From positions 59,762,593 to 59,826,592 of the forward strand of contig NC_057923.1 of the NCBI RefSeq assembly GCF_018873765.1: a stretch of 64,000 nucleotides of DNA. Direction: 5' to 3'. Position 1 is the first letter of the stretch. Every line of letters starts with the position of its first letter. The position numbers were made by a program, and so were the translations under genes. Shown one piece after another: positions 12,201 through 24,452 of the stretch. The notes under the pieces were generated by a model. The model worked only from the letters and a program-made list of their open reading frames with translations, ran no database searches and was not told the origin of the DNA. This DNA is from Telopea speciosissima. Lineage: Eukaryota > Streptophyta > Magnoliopsida > Proteales > Proteaceae.

Positions 12201-13593
12201 TTAAAACTTGCAGCCATGAATTTAACTACATGCAAATAAAGGGTTTTGTATTTTGGAATGAAGAAACTCACCTCAGGGAATTTGTTTACATGTTGTTCTT
12301 GTAATAAACTTGACATGGTCTTGGTGAATAACTTCAAAGAATTCTACATCAGAAAATTTTAAAAAACAGTTATTGGATTTCATTTACTGAACTGAAAATT
12401 AATAGATTACCAGAGCCACCAATTAATTACCTGATTTCCAGAACGGACCGAAGCCAAGAGATTCTGATCCACGTTTTCTTTTGTATCAACTAGGCACTGA
12501 GCAAGTGCTTCAACAAGTAAAACTACATAGTACAAAACAAAAACCATTAGCATTTCTGTCTAAAGAAAAAGAAAATAATAACAACGGCAGAAATTGCTCA
12601 AATGAAAGTATTGGACCTTCATGTTTCTGACGTTCTGTCTCTACATTTAGTTGGTTTTCAGAGGGAAACGACACGTCCAAGCGCCTGCATGGGTCCGATG
12701 AACCTGTAGAAGAGGCTCTTGAATGGATCCTACTCGCAGAATGTGATACCATTGGAGATCTAGAATGTTTATAAAACCCATTGGCTCCTAATTCTTTCCT
12801 ATCATGGTAAGATTTAAGGGCTAAAATGCAATCAACAACCTTAGATGAAGACCCAACCTCCAAAGCGTCCTGAAAAGGAAAATTTGTAAAAAGGGTCAAC
12901 TAGCTAAAGGAAAAACATCTAAAGTTACCATAATTTGTTCCTACTTACCCTTTCAAGAGCGGACGCTTCAAAAGCGGGGAGCTTCAACTCCTCCACAGCC
13001 ACCAAGAAGTTTCGGACATTCTCAAAATACTGATAGGCGGGCAATGACTGAGTTTCACAGGTGAGCAAATTTGGATGACCCTCCACAACCTTGAAAGAAT
13101 TAAATTCAAAAGGCCTCAAATTTAATTAGAGAGTTGAGGAAGAACAATCGAAGTTGTAACCCTAAAAGAAAAATATGTACATCCAAAGAATAGTAGTGCA
13201 GTCCAACCTTCGGCACTGCTCCTGGTCTGATCTTGTTAATGGCATTGCAGAGGAAGATACCATTTCTCAAACAGGAAAGAAATTCTTGCTCTGACGGCTG
13301 ATTAGACAGACCAAGCGGTCCAACCAGGGTTTCGAGCCATCCCGCAGCTTCGAATCGCCTGCAAGCTGCATTTTGATACATAAGGGGGGTGGGGGGAGAG
13401 ATTTTTAAAAAACCTAGAATCATTTCCGCAAGAACAGAAAATTAGAACTAATGAACTGAATAAAGAATCTCAGAAACCAATCAACCATAATAGAAATAAA
13501 TAGAGAAGAAGAAAAAAAAAGACCTCCTTCCTCAGCTTTTCTTGAAGCCAAATGTAAGTCATGAAGCGTCGTCATTCTTGAAGGATCTTCCAT
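3250..13593 (-). CDS. Kinesin-14 motor with N-terminal calponin-homology domain (20 exons)
   Basis: Plant kinesin-14, probably a minus-end-directed microtubule motor that may also bind actin through its CH domain. Exons, in order: 13593-13524, 13365-13208, 13089-12949, 12869-12617, 12522-12431, 12343-12272, 11130-11032, 9211-9137, 7190-7109, 6872-6777, 6707-6534, 6456-6350, 6260-6082, 5960-5796, 5656-5406, 5284-5121, 4544-4227, 4080-3704, 3623-3451, 3326-3250. They sum to 3,123 nt (1,040 aa). The CH domain is about residues 20-123 and a linker/coiled region follows to about 375. The neck [11 protein letters not shown] starts the motor (about 379-705), which has P-loop GQTGSGKT (about 463), switch [10 protein letters not shown] across exons 14/15 and switch II DLAGSE in exon 15. 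The Ser/Arg-rich tail ends [19 protein letters not shown] in a 77-nt last exon. All introns fit GT-AG except intron 13, described separately. The start ATG at 13593 precedes the CH domain directly. The exact paralogue is not assigned. Confidence 0.93.
5961..6081 (-). other. Kinesin intron 13: putative U12-type AT-AA intron
   Basis: Read on the minus strand, the exon ends in codons for ..EDSSST plus AA, followed by ATATCCTTTT, a perfect match to the U12-type (minor spliceosome) donor. TTCTTAAC, a good U12 branch site, lies at 5977-5970, about ten bases before the inferred 3' end. Restarting at 5960 (A TTA GAG ATA) gives ..SSSTKLEIR.., which keeps the spacing known for kinesin-14 motors. The intron would then end in AA, a rare terminus. 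The rival is a GC-AG intron from a weak AA|GCACAA donor to TTAG|AG, which would drop three conserved-position residues. Confidence 0.6.
8912..9031 (+). mobile_element. 5'-truncated Au-like SINE in a kinesin intron
   Basis: The sequence has the tRNA-type B box GGGTTCGAGTT, followed by GGAAACAGCCTCT, GGGTAAGGCTG and TGCACTGGGTACGCCCTTT with a T-rich end. The same ordered blocks occur in the fuller copy at 29169. The first third, including the A box, is missing. An (AT)n run precedes it. Confidence 0.75.
10395..10455 (+). repeat. Short dispersed repeat fragment (CAA)n-CAGCCTTGTCCC
   Basis: A (CAA)n run is followed by TTCAGCCTTGTCCCAACTTAATGGGGTTGG (10421-10450). A related fragment, CAGCCTTACACCAACTAAATGGGGTC, lies at about 58092. 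This resembles the 3' end of a widespread plant retroposon (RTE-type or SINE), but only the terminal part is present. Confidence 0.45.
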
Positions 13594-14700
13594 TGAAAAA
13601 ACACAAGCTTTAGTGTTTCTAGCAACTGATTATGATCAAATGGAGCAGTGTTTCTTCTTTCGGCGAGTAAAAGCAATCAAAGAAGCACCTCGTTCCTTAA
13701 TAGATCAGTAGAACAGAGTCAGGTGGTCTCAACAAGAGCTCTTAGAACCAGAGAAAATCTACCCTTCTTCGATTTATCTGCGACTAGAGTAAAGACTGAG
13801 TGATTGCAGAAGAAACCCTAAATTTCACAGTCCACACATATCGAACTTCGACTCTGCAGAGAGCGAGGGCGCCGAGAATGGGTCTCCGAGCCTACTCTCC
13901 GAGTCTCCGTTCGGTTCGTAATGAAATTCTTTTCATTTTAAGAAAGTTTTATATTTTCAGTAGAGACTGAGAGAGTAATAAAAAAGCATTTTTTTAAAAA
14001 TTATTTTTAGAAAGTTTTTGGTTCGGAGATTGGGATCCGAACCTGAGGCATCGAAATCGTAACGTTACTGATATATTTTCGAATTCAAACTGGTGGGTAG
14101 GGTAGGCCCTGGCCCGCAGATCGTTGGGCTGGGCTGGGCTTGGGCTTGGGCTTGGGCTGTGTCCAAAGTCCATAAACACAAGTTAGGGCGGCCTAAGAAT
14201 TGATTGGGTTTGGCCCGTTTGGGTGGTTGGATGATCATGGCCAACTATCCTAAGCTTAAGGCAGAATGGAATCCCACTACTAACCAATTACTTAATAACA
14301 TCCAATTAGGTGACAGCCATGCCAACCCCTTCCCTGATAAACAGTTGTTAGTTTGGTCCGGTTTCGGTCGGTTCGAATCGGTTGTTTGCATGTATCGATT
14401 TTAACTGAAGTTGAACTGTTAGGTGAGATTCAATTTTGAATTTTGGTTTGGTTTGGCTTTGGTTTTTTTATCAGATTGTCTAAATAGGCTCTTCCAGGTT
14501 CGTAACTGAGTAGTTACCACTCGGTTACGGGTTCGGTTTGAATTTTTATATATCTATAATGGGAAAAGAGGGCACATGACTACGGTGTACACATTCCCTC
14601 ACCAACTCTCTCTCTCTCGTCTCTCCTCATTTAGTCATGTGTCTCCCCTAAATACGAATCAACATCCATTAAAACTCCATTTTTCTCTCTCTAGGCGTGT
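13594..14700. other. Kinesin upstream region and degenerate repeats
   Basis: The first 300 bases above the kinesin ATG probably hold its 5' UTR and promoter; no clear TATA box was identified. From about 14090 onward the DNA is rich in GGGCTT and GGTTTGGTTCGG words, typical of degenerate repeat DNA. No gene is supported. Confidence 0.4.
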
Positions 14701-14716
14701 ATGATATCAATATAAA

Positions 14717-14878
14717 GAATCGTTATCCTCTCCTGCAACTATACGGTGTAGTACTGCATCGTGTGGTGCAGCAGAGGCCATGTGGCACAGCGGGTCCCAC
14801 ATGGTGCACATGGCTTCTGCAGCCGCCACACGATGCAGTACTACTGCACCGTGCAGAAACTGCATAGGATAAAAATTC
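14717..14878. mobile_element. Foldback MITE, Mutator-like
   Basis: The element begins GAATCGTTATCC and ends GGATAAAAATTC (reverse complement GAATTTTTATCC). Long inner arms pair around ACTGCATCGTGTGG and CCACACGATGCAGT. The flanking bases CAATATAAA (14708-14716) and CAATATAAG (14879-14887) form a 9-bp duplication with one mismatch. The ends match the style of the elements at 24794, 45615 and 52978 (..TTTATC..). Confidence 0.75.
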
Positions 14879-15629
14879 CAATATAAGAGGATGGTGTATC
14901 GATCCCTCACCTATATATATAATGCAAGTATACAATTCTCTGGCTTTTTATCCTTTTTTTTTTTTTTTTTTGGGTTCTGTTTGGTTTCTGGTTTTGACTG
15001 ATCTACCCAGTTTTGGTTTTTACTGGTTTCTAAAAACCCAAACCAAAACCGAACCATTAAGCATTGGTTTTGAGTTTTCCAATCAGTTTCGATCAGTCCA
15101 ACCGGTTCAGGCTGGAATTTGATACCCCTAATAAACAGATGCACATTCTACTCGCCTACTCGATCTAATGAAAATTGGGCCAGTATGTCAGGTTCGTGAA
15201 TCTTTGCAAGCGCATTATTGGAGTTGCTAATGTATTGTTTGAAAAGTTATGTAATGAGAATTTTATTTAATTTTCATCGGATCACATAGTATCATCAAGT
15301 TCATGGCATCTCTAAAATTTCAGATTTAATTCTCCCTCATTCTTAACAATGGAATGTTCCTTTGATTAAGAAGTCTTTTCCTCCTAGTGAGGCTCAAGCA
15401 ATTCTTAGTATTCCTCTAATCTCTTCCTCTTTGAATGATTCTTGGTTTTGTCACCTCTCCAATAATGGGATTTTTGTTGGGAAAAGAGCTAAAAGCCAGT
15501 CAAATTTTGTTGCTATAAATACTTGTTTTTCCTCGTATTAATCCTTTCATTTCCATATCTATATAGATGGGGTTTAGAGGGCTGAGGGCCAATACTATTA
15601 ATTTAGAATTCCAGTTACCAATTTATATA
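14879..15629. other. Repeat-rich spacer
   Basis: A T-run at about 14954-14972 and TTGGTTTC/CCAAACC-type drifting words up to about 15130 suggest degenerate repeat DNA, possibly an older element into which the MITE at 14717 inserted. I see no gene. Confidence 0.35.
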
Positions 15630-15792
15630 GGAAAAAGAACGCTAACCGGTCTTGTGACACAAGAATGTGCGAAAAGACTATTCAGTCCCCAATAAATCGA
15701 AAATCCATCCAAACCAATGCCTCTATGCACATTTTCATTGGCCCTTACACTAGTGTGTAGGGGTTACACGACCAATTAGCATTCTCTTGCCC
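15630..15792. mobile_element. Foldback MITE with GAACGCTAACCGGTC ends
   Basis: The left end GGAAAAAGAACGCTAACCGG pairs with the right end (reverse complement GGGCAAGAGAATGCTAATTGG). The direct repeat TTTATATA flanks it at 15622-15629 and 15793-15800. The central part includes ACACTAGTGTG. A partial left end of the same family (GGAAAATGAACGCTACCCG) lies at about 53246. Confidence 0.65.
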
Positions 15793-15800
15793 TTTATATA

Positions 15801-17451
15801 TAATCATCTGTGGGTATCTAAATGACACCTCTATATGTATTTAGAGCTTGACATCATCTTTTAGTTGCCCCTTGTCTCTTATTCATAAAAGTTCTTTAAG
15901 TCAAGTTTTTTTGTTTTTTTTTAAAAAGAGAGGCACAAATGAAGTCCATTCAAATAAGAAATTGTTGAATTTACAATATTACCACGTGAAGCTACCAATT
16001 AGCGCAATAACTTAACCTAGCCACCAATTAGCTTATATGGATAGAGATTTTAAATGACCATTTTTAATTGGAAGCTATTACTATCATATAAATAAATAAA
16101 AAAATTGACCAATTGTATTTTATAAGTTGGCAATATATTTAGCTTTCTCTTGTTTCCTTATACATAAGTTTTTTACTATTGATATTTCTATATAAATTTT
16201 GTACCACTCACATTATTGCTAATTATAGCCCTTACATGAGTTGTTGTTTTTACCTTTTGAATTGAAGAGATTGGAATTGACTTGGGCTTTCTTTGGTATA
16301 ATTTTATTTGTATTTATGGCCTATTTATGAGAAATAACTTATGAAAATAAATTGTACGTCATAAATAATATCCGTTTAGTTGCTATCATGTAGAATATAT
16401 TGTAGAATAAAAAATGGGTTTGGTATACCAATGTGCGAAATACTTTTTGTAACTTTTAATTCCTCGGTTCTTTGCATAATTGCTTCAAACATGTAATATG
16501 TGTTGAATGCTCAAGTCTTTGAAGACTAACAGAGGTGTCATGGCTACACTTAGATGAAGACGAGGAGCCTTTAGTAAGATACTTTTATAGAATATGGTGA
16601 AATGACAATATTAACCCTTGATATGAACCAGTGTGACCGTGTGTTTATCAATGTAGCCACAAATAACAAATAGCTATTTAGTTATTTGTGATTTATAATT
16701 TATTTTAATTTTTAATACATAAAAATATATCATAAATTATACCAAATACTTAAAAAAAATAGAAATAACTTCGATAAATAAAAATAAAAATTATATTGAT
16801 GAGAACTTTAGAAGTTGGAACCTATACCCTAGTTGATATGGGCAACATTATTTTCTCATGCCATTAAAAGGAGCTTGAATCCTCTAGGATGCTCCTCCTA
16901 GGGAGAACCTTGTATGCCACATTTATAGGGAGGAAAAAAAGCATTAAAAGGTAATTTAGTCAATAGCATATGATTATACACTCTAATGGTTTCACTTTTT
17001 TTCCCCTGTAAAATCACTCTATTGGATTCATAATCTATTAATTAAAAGACTAACCTACATGGTTAAAACCAGTAAACACGAATTTAAAGTAGGTATAAAA
17101 GAAAGACTGAGTTTTCCTTTAACCACGATCAAGGGACAATTTTTTGACTCCGGCTTTGGATAGGCAAGAGAGGGTATCGCAGATAACTTTTTGGTATTAT
17201 CGACTTCGTCAATAAGGGGGATGTTTAATGACCCTAAGATGGTGGCTTACCCTTTAGCCACTGGTGTAGGGAAATTTTCCCCTAATAAACAAAAATATTG
17301 AATTAAATGTTAGTTACTTATCGAAACGCTTTATAGGGGAGTGATAGTAACAGCCCCTTAATAGTGGGAAAAAGATCCCCATGATGTTGTAGTGTAGATT
17401 TTGTTATGTGCCTTCTTGCATAATGAGCTATGGGGCCTTTACTAAGGTGTC
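15801..17451. other. AT-rich spacer
   Basis: I see no gene, RNA or well-bounded repeat here, only AT-rich DNA with small inverted repeats such as the one around 16665-16690. The stretch ends at the left target duplication of the LINE. Confidence 0.4.
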
Positions 17452-18118
17452 AAATGTTCGGTCGCACATTTATTGAAACAAAAGAGACAGGTGATTGCCT
17501 CACACATGTATGTACAACTGCTCATACATGCAGATGATCCAATCTGATCAAAAGAAAGCCTTCCTCTCTCTAGCCTCTTCTCTTTGAGCTGTGGCCAAGA
17601 CAGAAAGAAAGTATCAACCTCCCGTTGTGAGACAAATGGCGTTTGCTAGTGTTTCCTCTCTCTCTTAGCCTCTTCTCTTTATTACGCATAGTCCTTTGCT
17701 CATTGCTCTTTACCTAACCTCTTTATTGTTTTTGTGGGTTTGGTGCTTAAGGATGGTGTGGGATTATGAGCTGACCTTTCTTGCTCTTGGACCCTACCCT
17801 TATTCCCCATCCCTATTCGCTGAACTATCTCTTTCGCTTACTGTTTGCTGTTTTTTATTACTTCGTTTTCCTTTTTTGGGCGTGATAAGTGTCTCTGTCG
17901 GGGATATTGTCGTGCTATCTCTCTTGTGGTTACTATTTCCTCCTGCTGGTTTGATTCCCTGTTGGGGAGTTTTGCCAGTTGCTTCTTTGGGGCTTGCTTC
18001 ACTGTTTGCTTTATCTTTTTTTGGCTGGTGTTTTAACCTCCTTACGGTCTGATCCCACTTGTGGGGTCTTGCTGTGTTTAATTGCTTTTGTTCTGGTTCT
18101 TTTTTTACCTTGTTCTCT

Positions 18119-19741
18119 ATGTCTTCTCGTCACAGGACTTCGCATAGATCGGCTGGTTCCCCCTTTCGATGACCGTACCATAGCAGGCGTAGACTGGACT
18201 TTGGAGTTGGCTGGGACTTGAATCATCCACGCCAAGGTAGTTCACCTGATGAGATGGTGTTGGAATCGGACTGGACTTTTAATCAGGACTTGTTAGCTCT
18301 GGGTGTGGAGGGGATGCCCCTTACATCTTTGTATTGCTTGGACCACCCAGTTCTTTTTGGGTTTTTGGTGGGACTTCCTAAGCCCTCTCTGGAGCTTTTT
18401 CGTTCTCAGTTGCTACATCTGTGGAGGCCAATGGGGGTATTTGATTTTTACTGGCTTGGGGATGGGATGTTTGTGCTACATGTTGCGAACCATACATCAC
18501 GGGAATGTCTGCTCTCTCTTTATCCTTGGTGGTGCGAACACTATTTGGTACATCTGGTTCGTCATTCTTTGAATGATCCCATCTTTAATTCTGAACGTGA
18601 GTTGATCCCTGTTTGGATCCAAGTCAGTCCAGTGCCAGTTGGAGCTTCATCGCCGGAGGCCCTCAAGCAATCGGTTTCGTGTGTGGGAAAAATGGTTGAG
18701 ATGTATCTTCACCATGATGTTGGGCTGCCTTTGACCGTTGCTCAGGTTAAGGCTTTAATTAAATGGAAACGGCCTATGTGTTTTCACTCTAAAATTCGAA
18801 GTGAGAGGGGGGACTTGCTTTCGGTGGAGCTACGTTATGAAGCTCTTCAGTTATGTGTAATTTGAGGGTGTGTGTCTCATACTGCTGAGGTATGCTTGGC
18901 CCCTTCTACTTCTGAGAACCGCTTTGAACATGCTCTGACACGCCCCTTGAAGTTCAACTTCACAGGTCTTGAGGGATTTCATTCCCCTTTGTCAGAACCC
19001 GTGGTGTCTTGGGCACCGTTGGCTCAAGATGTGGTGCTCTCAGAACCCATTATAACTGAAGTCTCTAATGAAGGAGTTGCATGGGATGCGGCTTCTGGTT
19101 TGGTAACAGCGGATATGGACTGGGAGCTTTCGGAGTTGGATGATACGGGTCTGGGTCTTAACGCTGGCTATTTTGATAATGATCTTCAACTGTCTCTGTT
19201 CGTGCTGCCCCAACCTGATGCATCTATTCATGATGATGATTCTCTTCCTTTTGATACATTTGTGACTTCTCTGTTGATGGATGCTAATGAAGGTGGTATT
19301 TTGGTCCCGGCTGGACTACCCCCATCGATGTCTGCCGACAAACCTGATCCGCTGCTTCCTGTTGATTATTCCTTGTCTCCCTTAGACTTGGACCCTCACT
19401 TCATTATCCAGTCTGCTCCTCTTGCTACGGTCCAACCTGTCGACCAGTCACAGATCTATGAAGGCAGTTCTGTGAGTTCTCCCTTGCTTAAGAAATATAA
19501 ATTTTCTCCTTTGCAATCTAAACAGCTGGTGTTTCCTGAGTACTCTGAAGTCCGAGCTTACCTTTTTCGTGCTTTATCCTCCTCTGCTGATCCGATGTTC
19601 CTTCTTTCGATGGTTCACAATTGGTTGGGTGAGATTAGGAGTGGGGTTTCTGCTACAGGGGTGGCGGCTGATACAGATATTATTCTTGCCACAGGTCATG
19701 CTTTATTCCCACATCTGATCCAGAGGCACCAAATGTTGTAA
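18119..19741 (+). pseudogene. LINE ORF1 (DUF4283/zinc-knuckle nucleic-acid-binding protein), two stops
   Basis: The frame opens at ATG 18119 and runs to 19741. It contains a DUF4283-like region (about 18300-18840, with LFGFLVGLPKPS, YPWWCEH and VWIQVSPVPVGA) followed by a CCHC zinc knuckle and a poorly conserved acidic tail. Two TGA stops interrupt it. The one at 18170 replaces an Arg seen in the sister copy, consistent with CGA to TGA. The one at 18863 sits exactly where the second Cys of the CCHC knuckle (C-x2-C-x4-H-x4-C) is expected. The sister element at 51.6 kb keeps that knuckle intact. Confidence 0.85.
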
Positions 19742-19926
19742 GCCTTCCTTTACTGATTAATTATTTATTCGACATTTATTGTGTGTTCCTTGTCTATTTG
19801 TTGGCTTGGTGTTACTTTACTTGGACTCTGAATTTTCGTGCTTCTCATTGCTCCTTTGTTCCGTGCAGATATTTCTGCTTTTGTATGTCCACCTTCCTGT
19901 CATTGCTTGTTTTCTTTATTTTTACT

Positions 19927-22900
19927 ATGTTGATATTTGCTTGGAATACACGTGGTTGTATGAATAGGTTTACTCGAAAATGTTTAACTTTTCACTTTTC
20001 TAAATGTAAGCCTGATATTGTTTTCCGCTGTGAAACCAAGTGTTCTAATCATGCTAGTATACGCCATTTGTCTCCATTTGCCTCGTTTCAGTCCATTAAC
20101 TTTATTAATAGTTCTGGGAAAAAAGGAGGTTTGTGGGTCTTTGCTCAGGCTGCTGTTAAGGTGGTCCAATATGTTTGCTTTGAGCACTTGATTGCTGTGA
20201 AGGTGATAGATAAACTGTCTGTCTCCTTCTGGGTGATCTGTCTTTACGCCCCCCCTAAGGCTATTGAAAGGATTCACTTCTGGGGCACATTGGGACATTT
20301 TCTCTCCTCTTTGACTGAGGCCTTCTGTGTGATTGGAGACTTCAATGAAGTTTTTTGCCCTGCCGACAAAATGGGTGGATTACCTTTTTCTGGGTCCAGC
20401 TCGGCTTCGACCCTGTCCGAGTTACTTAATGATTTGGAATTGGAAGAGGTGGTGTTATCTGGGTCCCGGTTCACTTGGTCCAACAAGCAAAAACCACCAA
20501 CCCTTATTAAAGAATGCCTGGACCGGGTTTTTGCTTCCCCTTCATGGCTCGACCTTTTTCCTTTAACCTCAAACTTCAAATTGTCGGCGGTTGGGTCTGA
20601 CCATAATCCTATTTGCTTGAGAACTACGGCTGCTCGCCCGTCTTATAAAAAATTATTCCATTTCCTTGAAGCCTGGACCACGCACCCTGATTTTTCTGCT
20701 TTCTGTTCTTTGGAGTGGAAGGTTACTCCTGGATCCTCCTTACCTTGTAAACTTGCCTCATTTTCCACCAAACTTAAACGTTGGAATAGGGAAGTGTTCG
20801 GTCATATTGATGGCCTAAAGAATAAATTTTTTAATGACCATTTAACCCAGTCCGATCTCTCTGGCCCTGATCCTTTGCTCCTCAATAGGATGTCTCAGAA
20901 GTTAAGATGGATTTTTGAGGCTGAGGAACTGTTTTGGTTACAAAAATGTAGACATTTCTATATAAAAGATGGTGATCGTAATACCCGTTTCTATCATTCT
21001 GTGGCTCGATCTAATCTTCATAGGCACAATTCTATTTCTATTTTGGATGATAACGGTGTCTTTCATGAGGATCCCAAGCAGGTTGCCCATATTTTTGCCT
21101 AGCATCTTAAGGATTTGTTCACTACGACCAAACCATTGGATGCAACCTTTGTGGAAAGCCTGTTTCCTCTTGTTTTCCTATCGGGGGAATCCAATTTTCT
21201 ATGTGCCGACCTAACTCTGGATGAAGTACGACAGGTTGTGTTTTCTTTTGGACCTCTAAAAGTGCTAGGTATGGATGATTTTAATGCGGGTTTTTTTCAG
21301 ACTTACTGGGATTTGATTCATCCTGATATTTTTAATTTGGTCCTAACTTTTTTCAAGTCAAGAACTATTCTAGCTGGCCTTAATCATACTCTACTTTGCC
21401 TTATTCCTAAAATGGATAAAGCTTGTAGAGTTGTGGATTTTAGACCTATTAGTCTCTGCAATGTATCCTATAAAATTTAATCTAAACTTCTCGCTTATAG
21501 ACTTAAGCCTTGTCTTCAATCTATTATTTCTCCTTTTTAGGCTGCATTTATTCCTGGAAGACAAATTGTGGATAATATTGTTTTAGCTCAGGAGATTTTT
21601 CATTTCTTTAAGCATACTAAAAGCAAAGTGGGTTTTGTTGCTATTAAAATTGACATGTCTAAAGCGTATAACAGGGTTGAGTGGTCTCTGCTCACGTCCC
21701 TCTTCGGCTTCTTGGGTTTCAATGACCATTGGATTCAGCTTGTTTCTTCTTTGATTTATAACCCTTCGTTCTCTATTAAATTAAACGGTAGTCCTTTTGA
21801 GTTTTTTTCGGCTTCTAGGGGACTTCGTCAAGGCTGCCCCCTGAGCCCGTTTCTTTTTATTTTAACTATGGAGGTCCTGTCCCGCTTACTCTCTGTTTAC
21901 AGAGACCTTGATGCTTTTCGTGGTGTCAAGATTTCAAAATCTGGCCCTGAGATTTCCCATCTTCTGTTCGCTGACGATATCTTTATTTTTTGTCGCGCAA
22001 CCCAGGAAGACTTACTTTCGATTAGGGCGGTGTTGGACCTTTTTGCGGACTTGTCTGGCCAAGAAATTAATTATTCTAAGAGTGGTTTACATTTTAGTCG
22101 GAATGTGTCGGTTTCTTCTAGGGCCGCTCTGTCATCGGTTTTGGGTATTAAGGAAATGCATAATAAGTATGTTTACCTTGGCTCTAGTCTTTTCCATAGA
22201 AGATCCAAGAGGACTAAGTTAGAGGGATTGGTAGCGCGAATTCAAGGTAAGCTTTCTCTCTGGAAGTCTAAGTCCTTATCCTTTGTTGGACGAGAGGTTC
22301 TTATTAAGTCGGTCCTGGCCTCAACACCGGCTTATTTGATGCAATGTTTCCGATTTCCTCTGCACATTTGCCGAAAAATTGATTCCATCTGTCTTCAATT
22401 TTGGTTAGGGAATAGTGGGCCTAAGAAGAAACCTTCTCTCATCTCCTGGGATAAGATGTGTCGCCCTAAAGCTTCTAGAGGGTTGGATTTTCGGAAAGCT
22501 GATCACCACAATCTAGCTTTGCTATCCAAGCTGGGCTGGAGACTGCTGAATGAAACCTCTACACTATGGGCCAGGGTTTTAAAGGCCAAATATTTCCCTA
22601 AAACAAGTTTTTTTGACCCTAGAACTGCCACCAAAAAGGGTTCGTGGTCCTGGAATAGTATCACAAAGGTAACTCCTATTCTCCAGAAGATGCTCTGTCG
22701 ACGAATCGGGGATGGTCGTACAACTTCGTTCTGGTATGACAAATGGATTCCTTCAATTTCGGCGAATCTTGCATCTTCTGTTCCCCATTCTATTTCAACT
22801 AATACTAAATTATTAATAGTTGGTCACTTTAACAATGGCCCTGCTTGGAATCTTGGGCTTCTCAATCAATATCTGCCCTTACATTTTGTAACTCTTATTC

Positions 22901-23964
22901 AGCCAATTTCTTGTTCTAATTCCAGTGATCATTGGTATTGTGTGCAGTCCTCCACAGGAAGTTTTACTACTAAGCTTGTGGTTAAGCAGCCGACCGCCTG
23001 TTCCACTGCGGCGTCTGGGAATGCATCTTTGTGGTGGAATTTTTTTTGGAAATTACAGATCCATCGTAAGTTTAAAGCTTTCTTTTGGCGTTTGCTTAAT
23101 GCAGGACTGCCCATTAAAGATTTGATTTCCAAATGGTGCCAAATTGACTCCACATGTGCTTTGTGTGGAACTGGGGTTGAATCCATATGGCACCTTTTTC
23201 TGTCTTGTTTGTGGGTCAAACGTCTGTGGGCTGCTGGACCCTTGGGCCTTAGAATTGAATCATTGGCTTTTCAGAATATCCTCCAGTGCTGTCAGTTCTT
23301 TTACTTTCAATTCCGCTCTGGCAAGTTGTTGTCACAATGGTTCTTTAGTGTTTTTATCATTTCTTGTTATTTTATTTGGTCTTCTTGAAACAAATTCATT
23401 TTACAGTCAATTCAACCTGATCCCACAAAGATTTTACAAACGGTCTCACAATGGATGGTGGACTTACACATCCATGCCACCCACCCCACTTATTCACATT
23501 CTGACAATATCATTGATATGCATGTATCCTTACCTGTTCCTTGCTTTGATTTGCCTTATTCTGACTGTCATGTTCTGATCTGTGCAGGATTCAGTTCACG
23601 AGAACTGAACTGAGCAGGCTGGGCGTATCTTATTTTGGTTCAGGACAGGTTTTGGTTTTTTTATGCAGGGAACCTGCTTTGTACAACACAAATAGATACT
23701 TATGTTATGGCTATCCAACAAGGTCTTACTCGTGCTGCGTGCATAGGGTTGCAGATAAAGGAAATTTTGTGTGCTGATACTTCTTGGATCGCTACAACCC
23801 TTCCATCTCCATCCACTTGCACTTGGCCTTGGCACTTAGTGCCTCAGTTGTTAATATTTTCGGATCTAACTCGGGTTATTTCTTTTTCTCCTACCACTTG
23901 TAACTTTAGCAGGGTAGTTGTAACTAACTTAGCCCGACAAGCTTGTATGGGTTCTGGTGTTTAG
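19927..23964 (+). pseudogene. LINE ORF2: endonuclease-reverse transcriptase, five in-frame stops
   Basis: From ATG 19927 one reading frame gives an AP-endonuclease domain (AWNTRG near the start, then CETK and GDFNEV, with SDHNPI at about 20600). A reverse transcriptase follows, with DMSKAYNRVEW, GLRQGCPLSP and the catalytic LLFADDIF at about 21960. A zinc-finger-like CALCGTGVESIWHLFLSC (about 23157) and a tail resembling an RNase H-like domain come last. Stops lie at 21100, 21478, 21538, 23386 and about 23612. Comparison with the sister copy suggests Gln to stop at 21538 (CAG to TAG) and Arg to stop at 23386 (CGA to TGA). The RNase H-like tail has FFYAG where the sister has FFDAG. Confidence 0.88.
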
Positions 23965-24452
23965 TGGTTTTTGTTTTGTTAGTGGTTTTTTCTTTTCATC
24001 AAAAAAAAAAAAAAAAATGTTCGGTCTCACTAGTATGCCCAATCAAGCCTGACAATGGGCCAATTGGTTAGTAAATGGTTCAGTGTCGGGCCTAGCCGGC
24101 CAGCCCTATTATTGAAAGGGTCGATAACAATGTTTGGTTGTAGGTTGACGGGTGCTTGATCGTGATCAATCTTCATCATTAATCGATCGTTAACTGATTG
24201 TTTAGAGTTTGATCAGGCCGTTTAATGCCTTTTAGCCGGTTTATGGGCCAATCGAATAGAAGCATGTTCATGCCCTGGCGTATGAGACCCAATTAACCAA
24301 ATAGTGTGTAACGGTGTAGGGCTTTAAATTGGTGGAGACCTATTATGCTCGATTGAAATCAACTGGGACCGTTGATAACCTTGGCCCTACTCTGACGTTC
24401 TTTCTCTTGTTTTGACCCATATAGGTTCCATATGAATGATACCATTATTTGC

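Larger units (their letters stand above)
17468..24017 (+). mobile_element. LINE (L1-type) retrotransposon, complete but inactive
   Basis: This is a non-LTR retrotransposon of about 6.55 kb with a 5' leader, an ORF1 (18119-19741), an ORF2 (19927-23964) and a 17-A tail (24001-24017). The direct repeat AAATGTTCGGTCgCAC (17452-17467) recurs with one change at 24015-24030 (the first As overlap the tail), so both ends are defined. Both ORFs are broken by in-frame stops, with no frameshift needed to read ORF2. The element at 46556-52850 is the same family in opposite orientation. It was probably mobilised by target-primed reverse transcription and is now a fossil. Confidence 0.92.

Noticed and set aside
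14945-15122. Overlapping small frames on both strands around 15 kb
   Set aside because: They are translations of degenerate GGTTT/AACC repeats and a T run.
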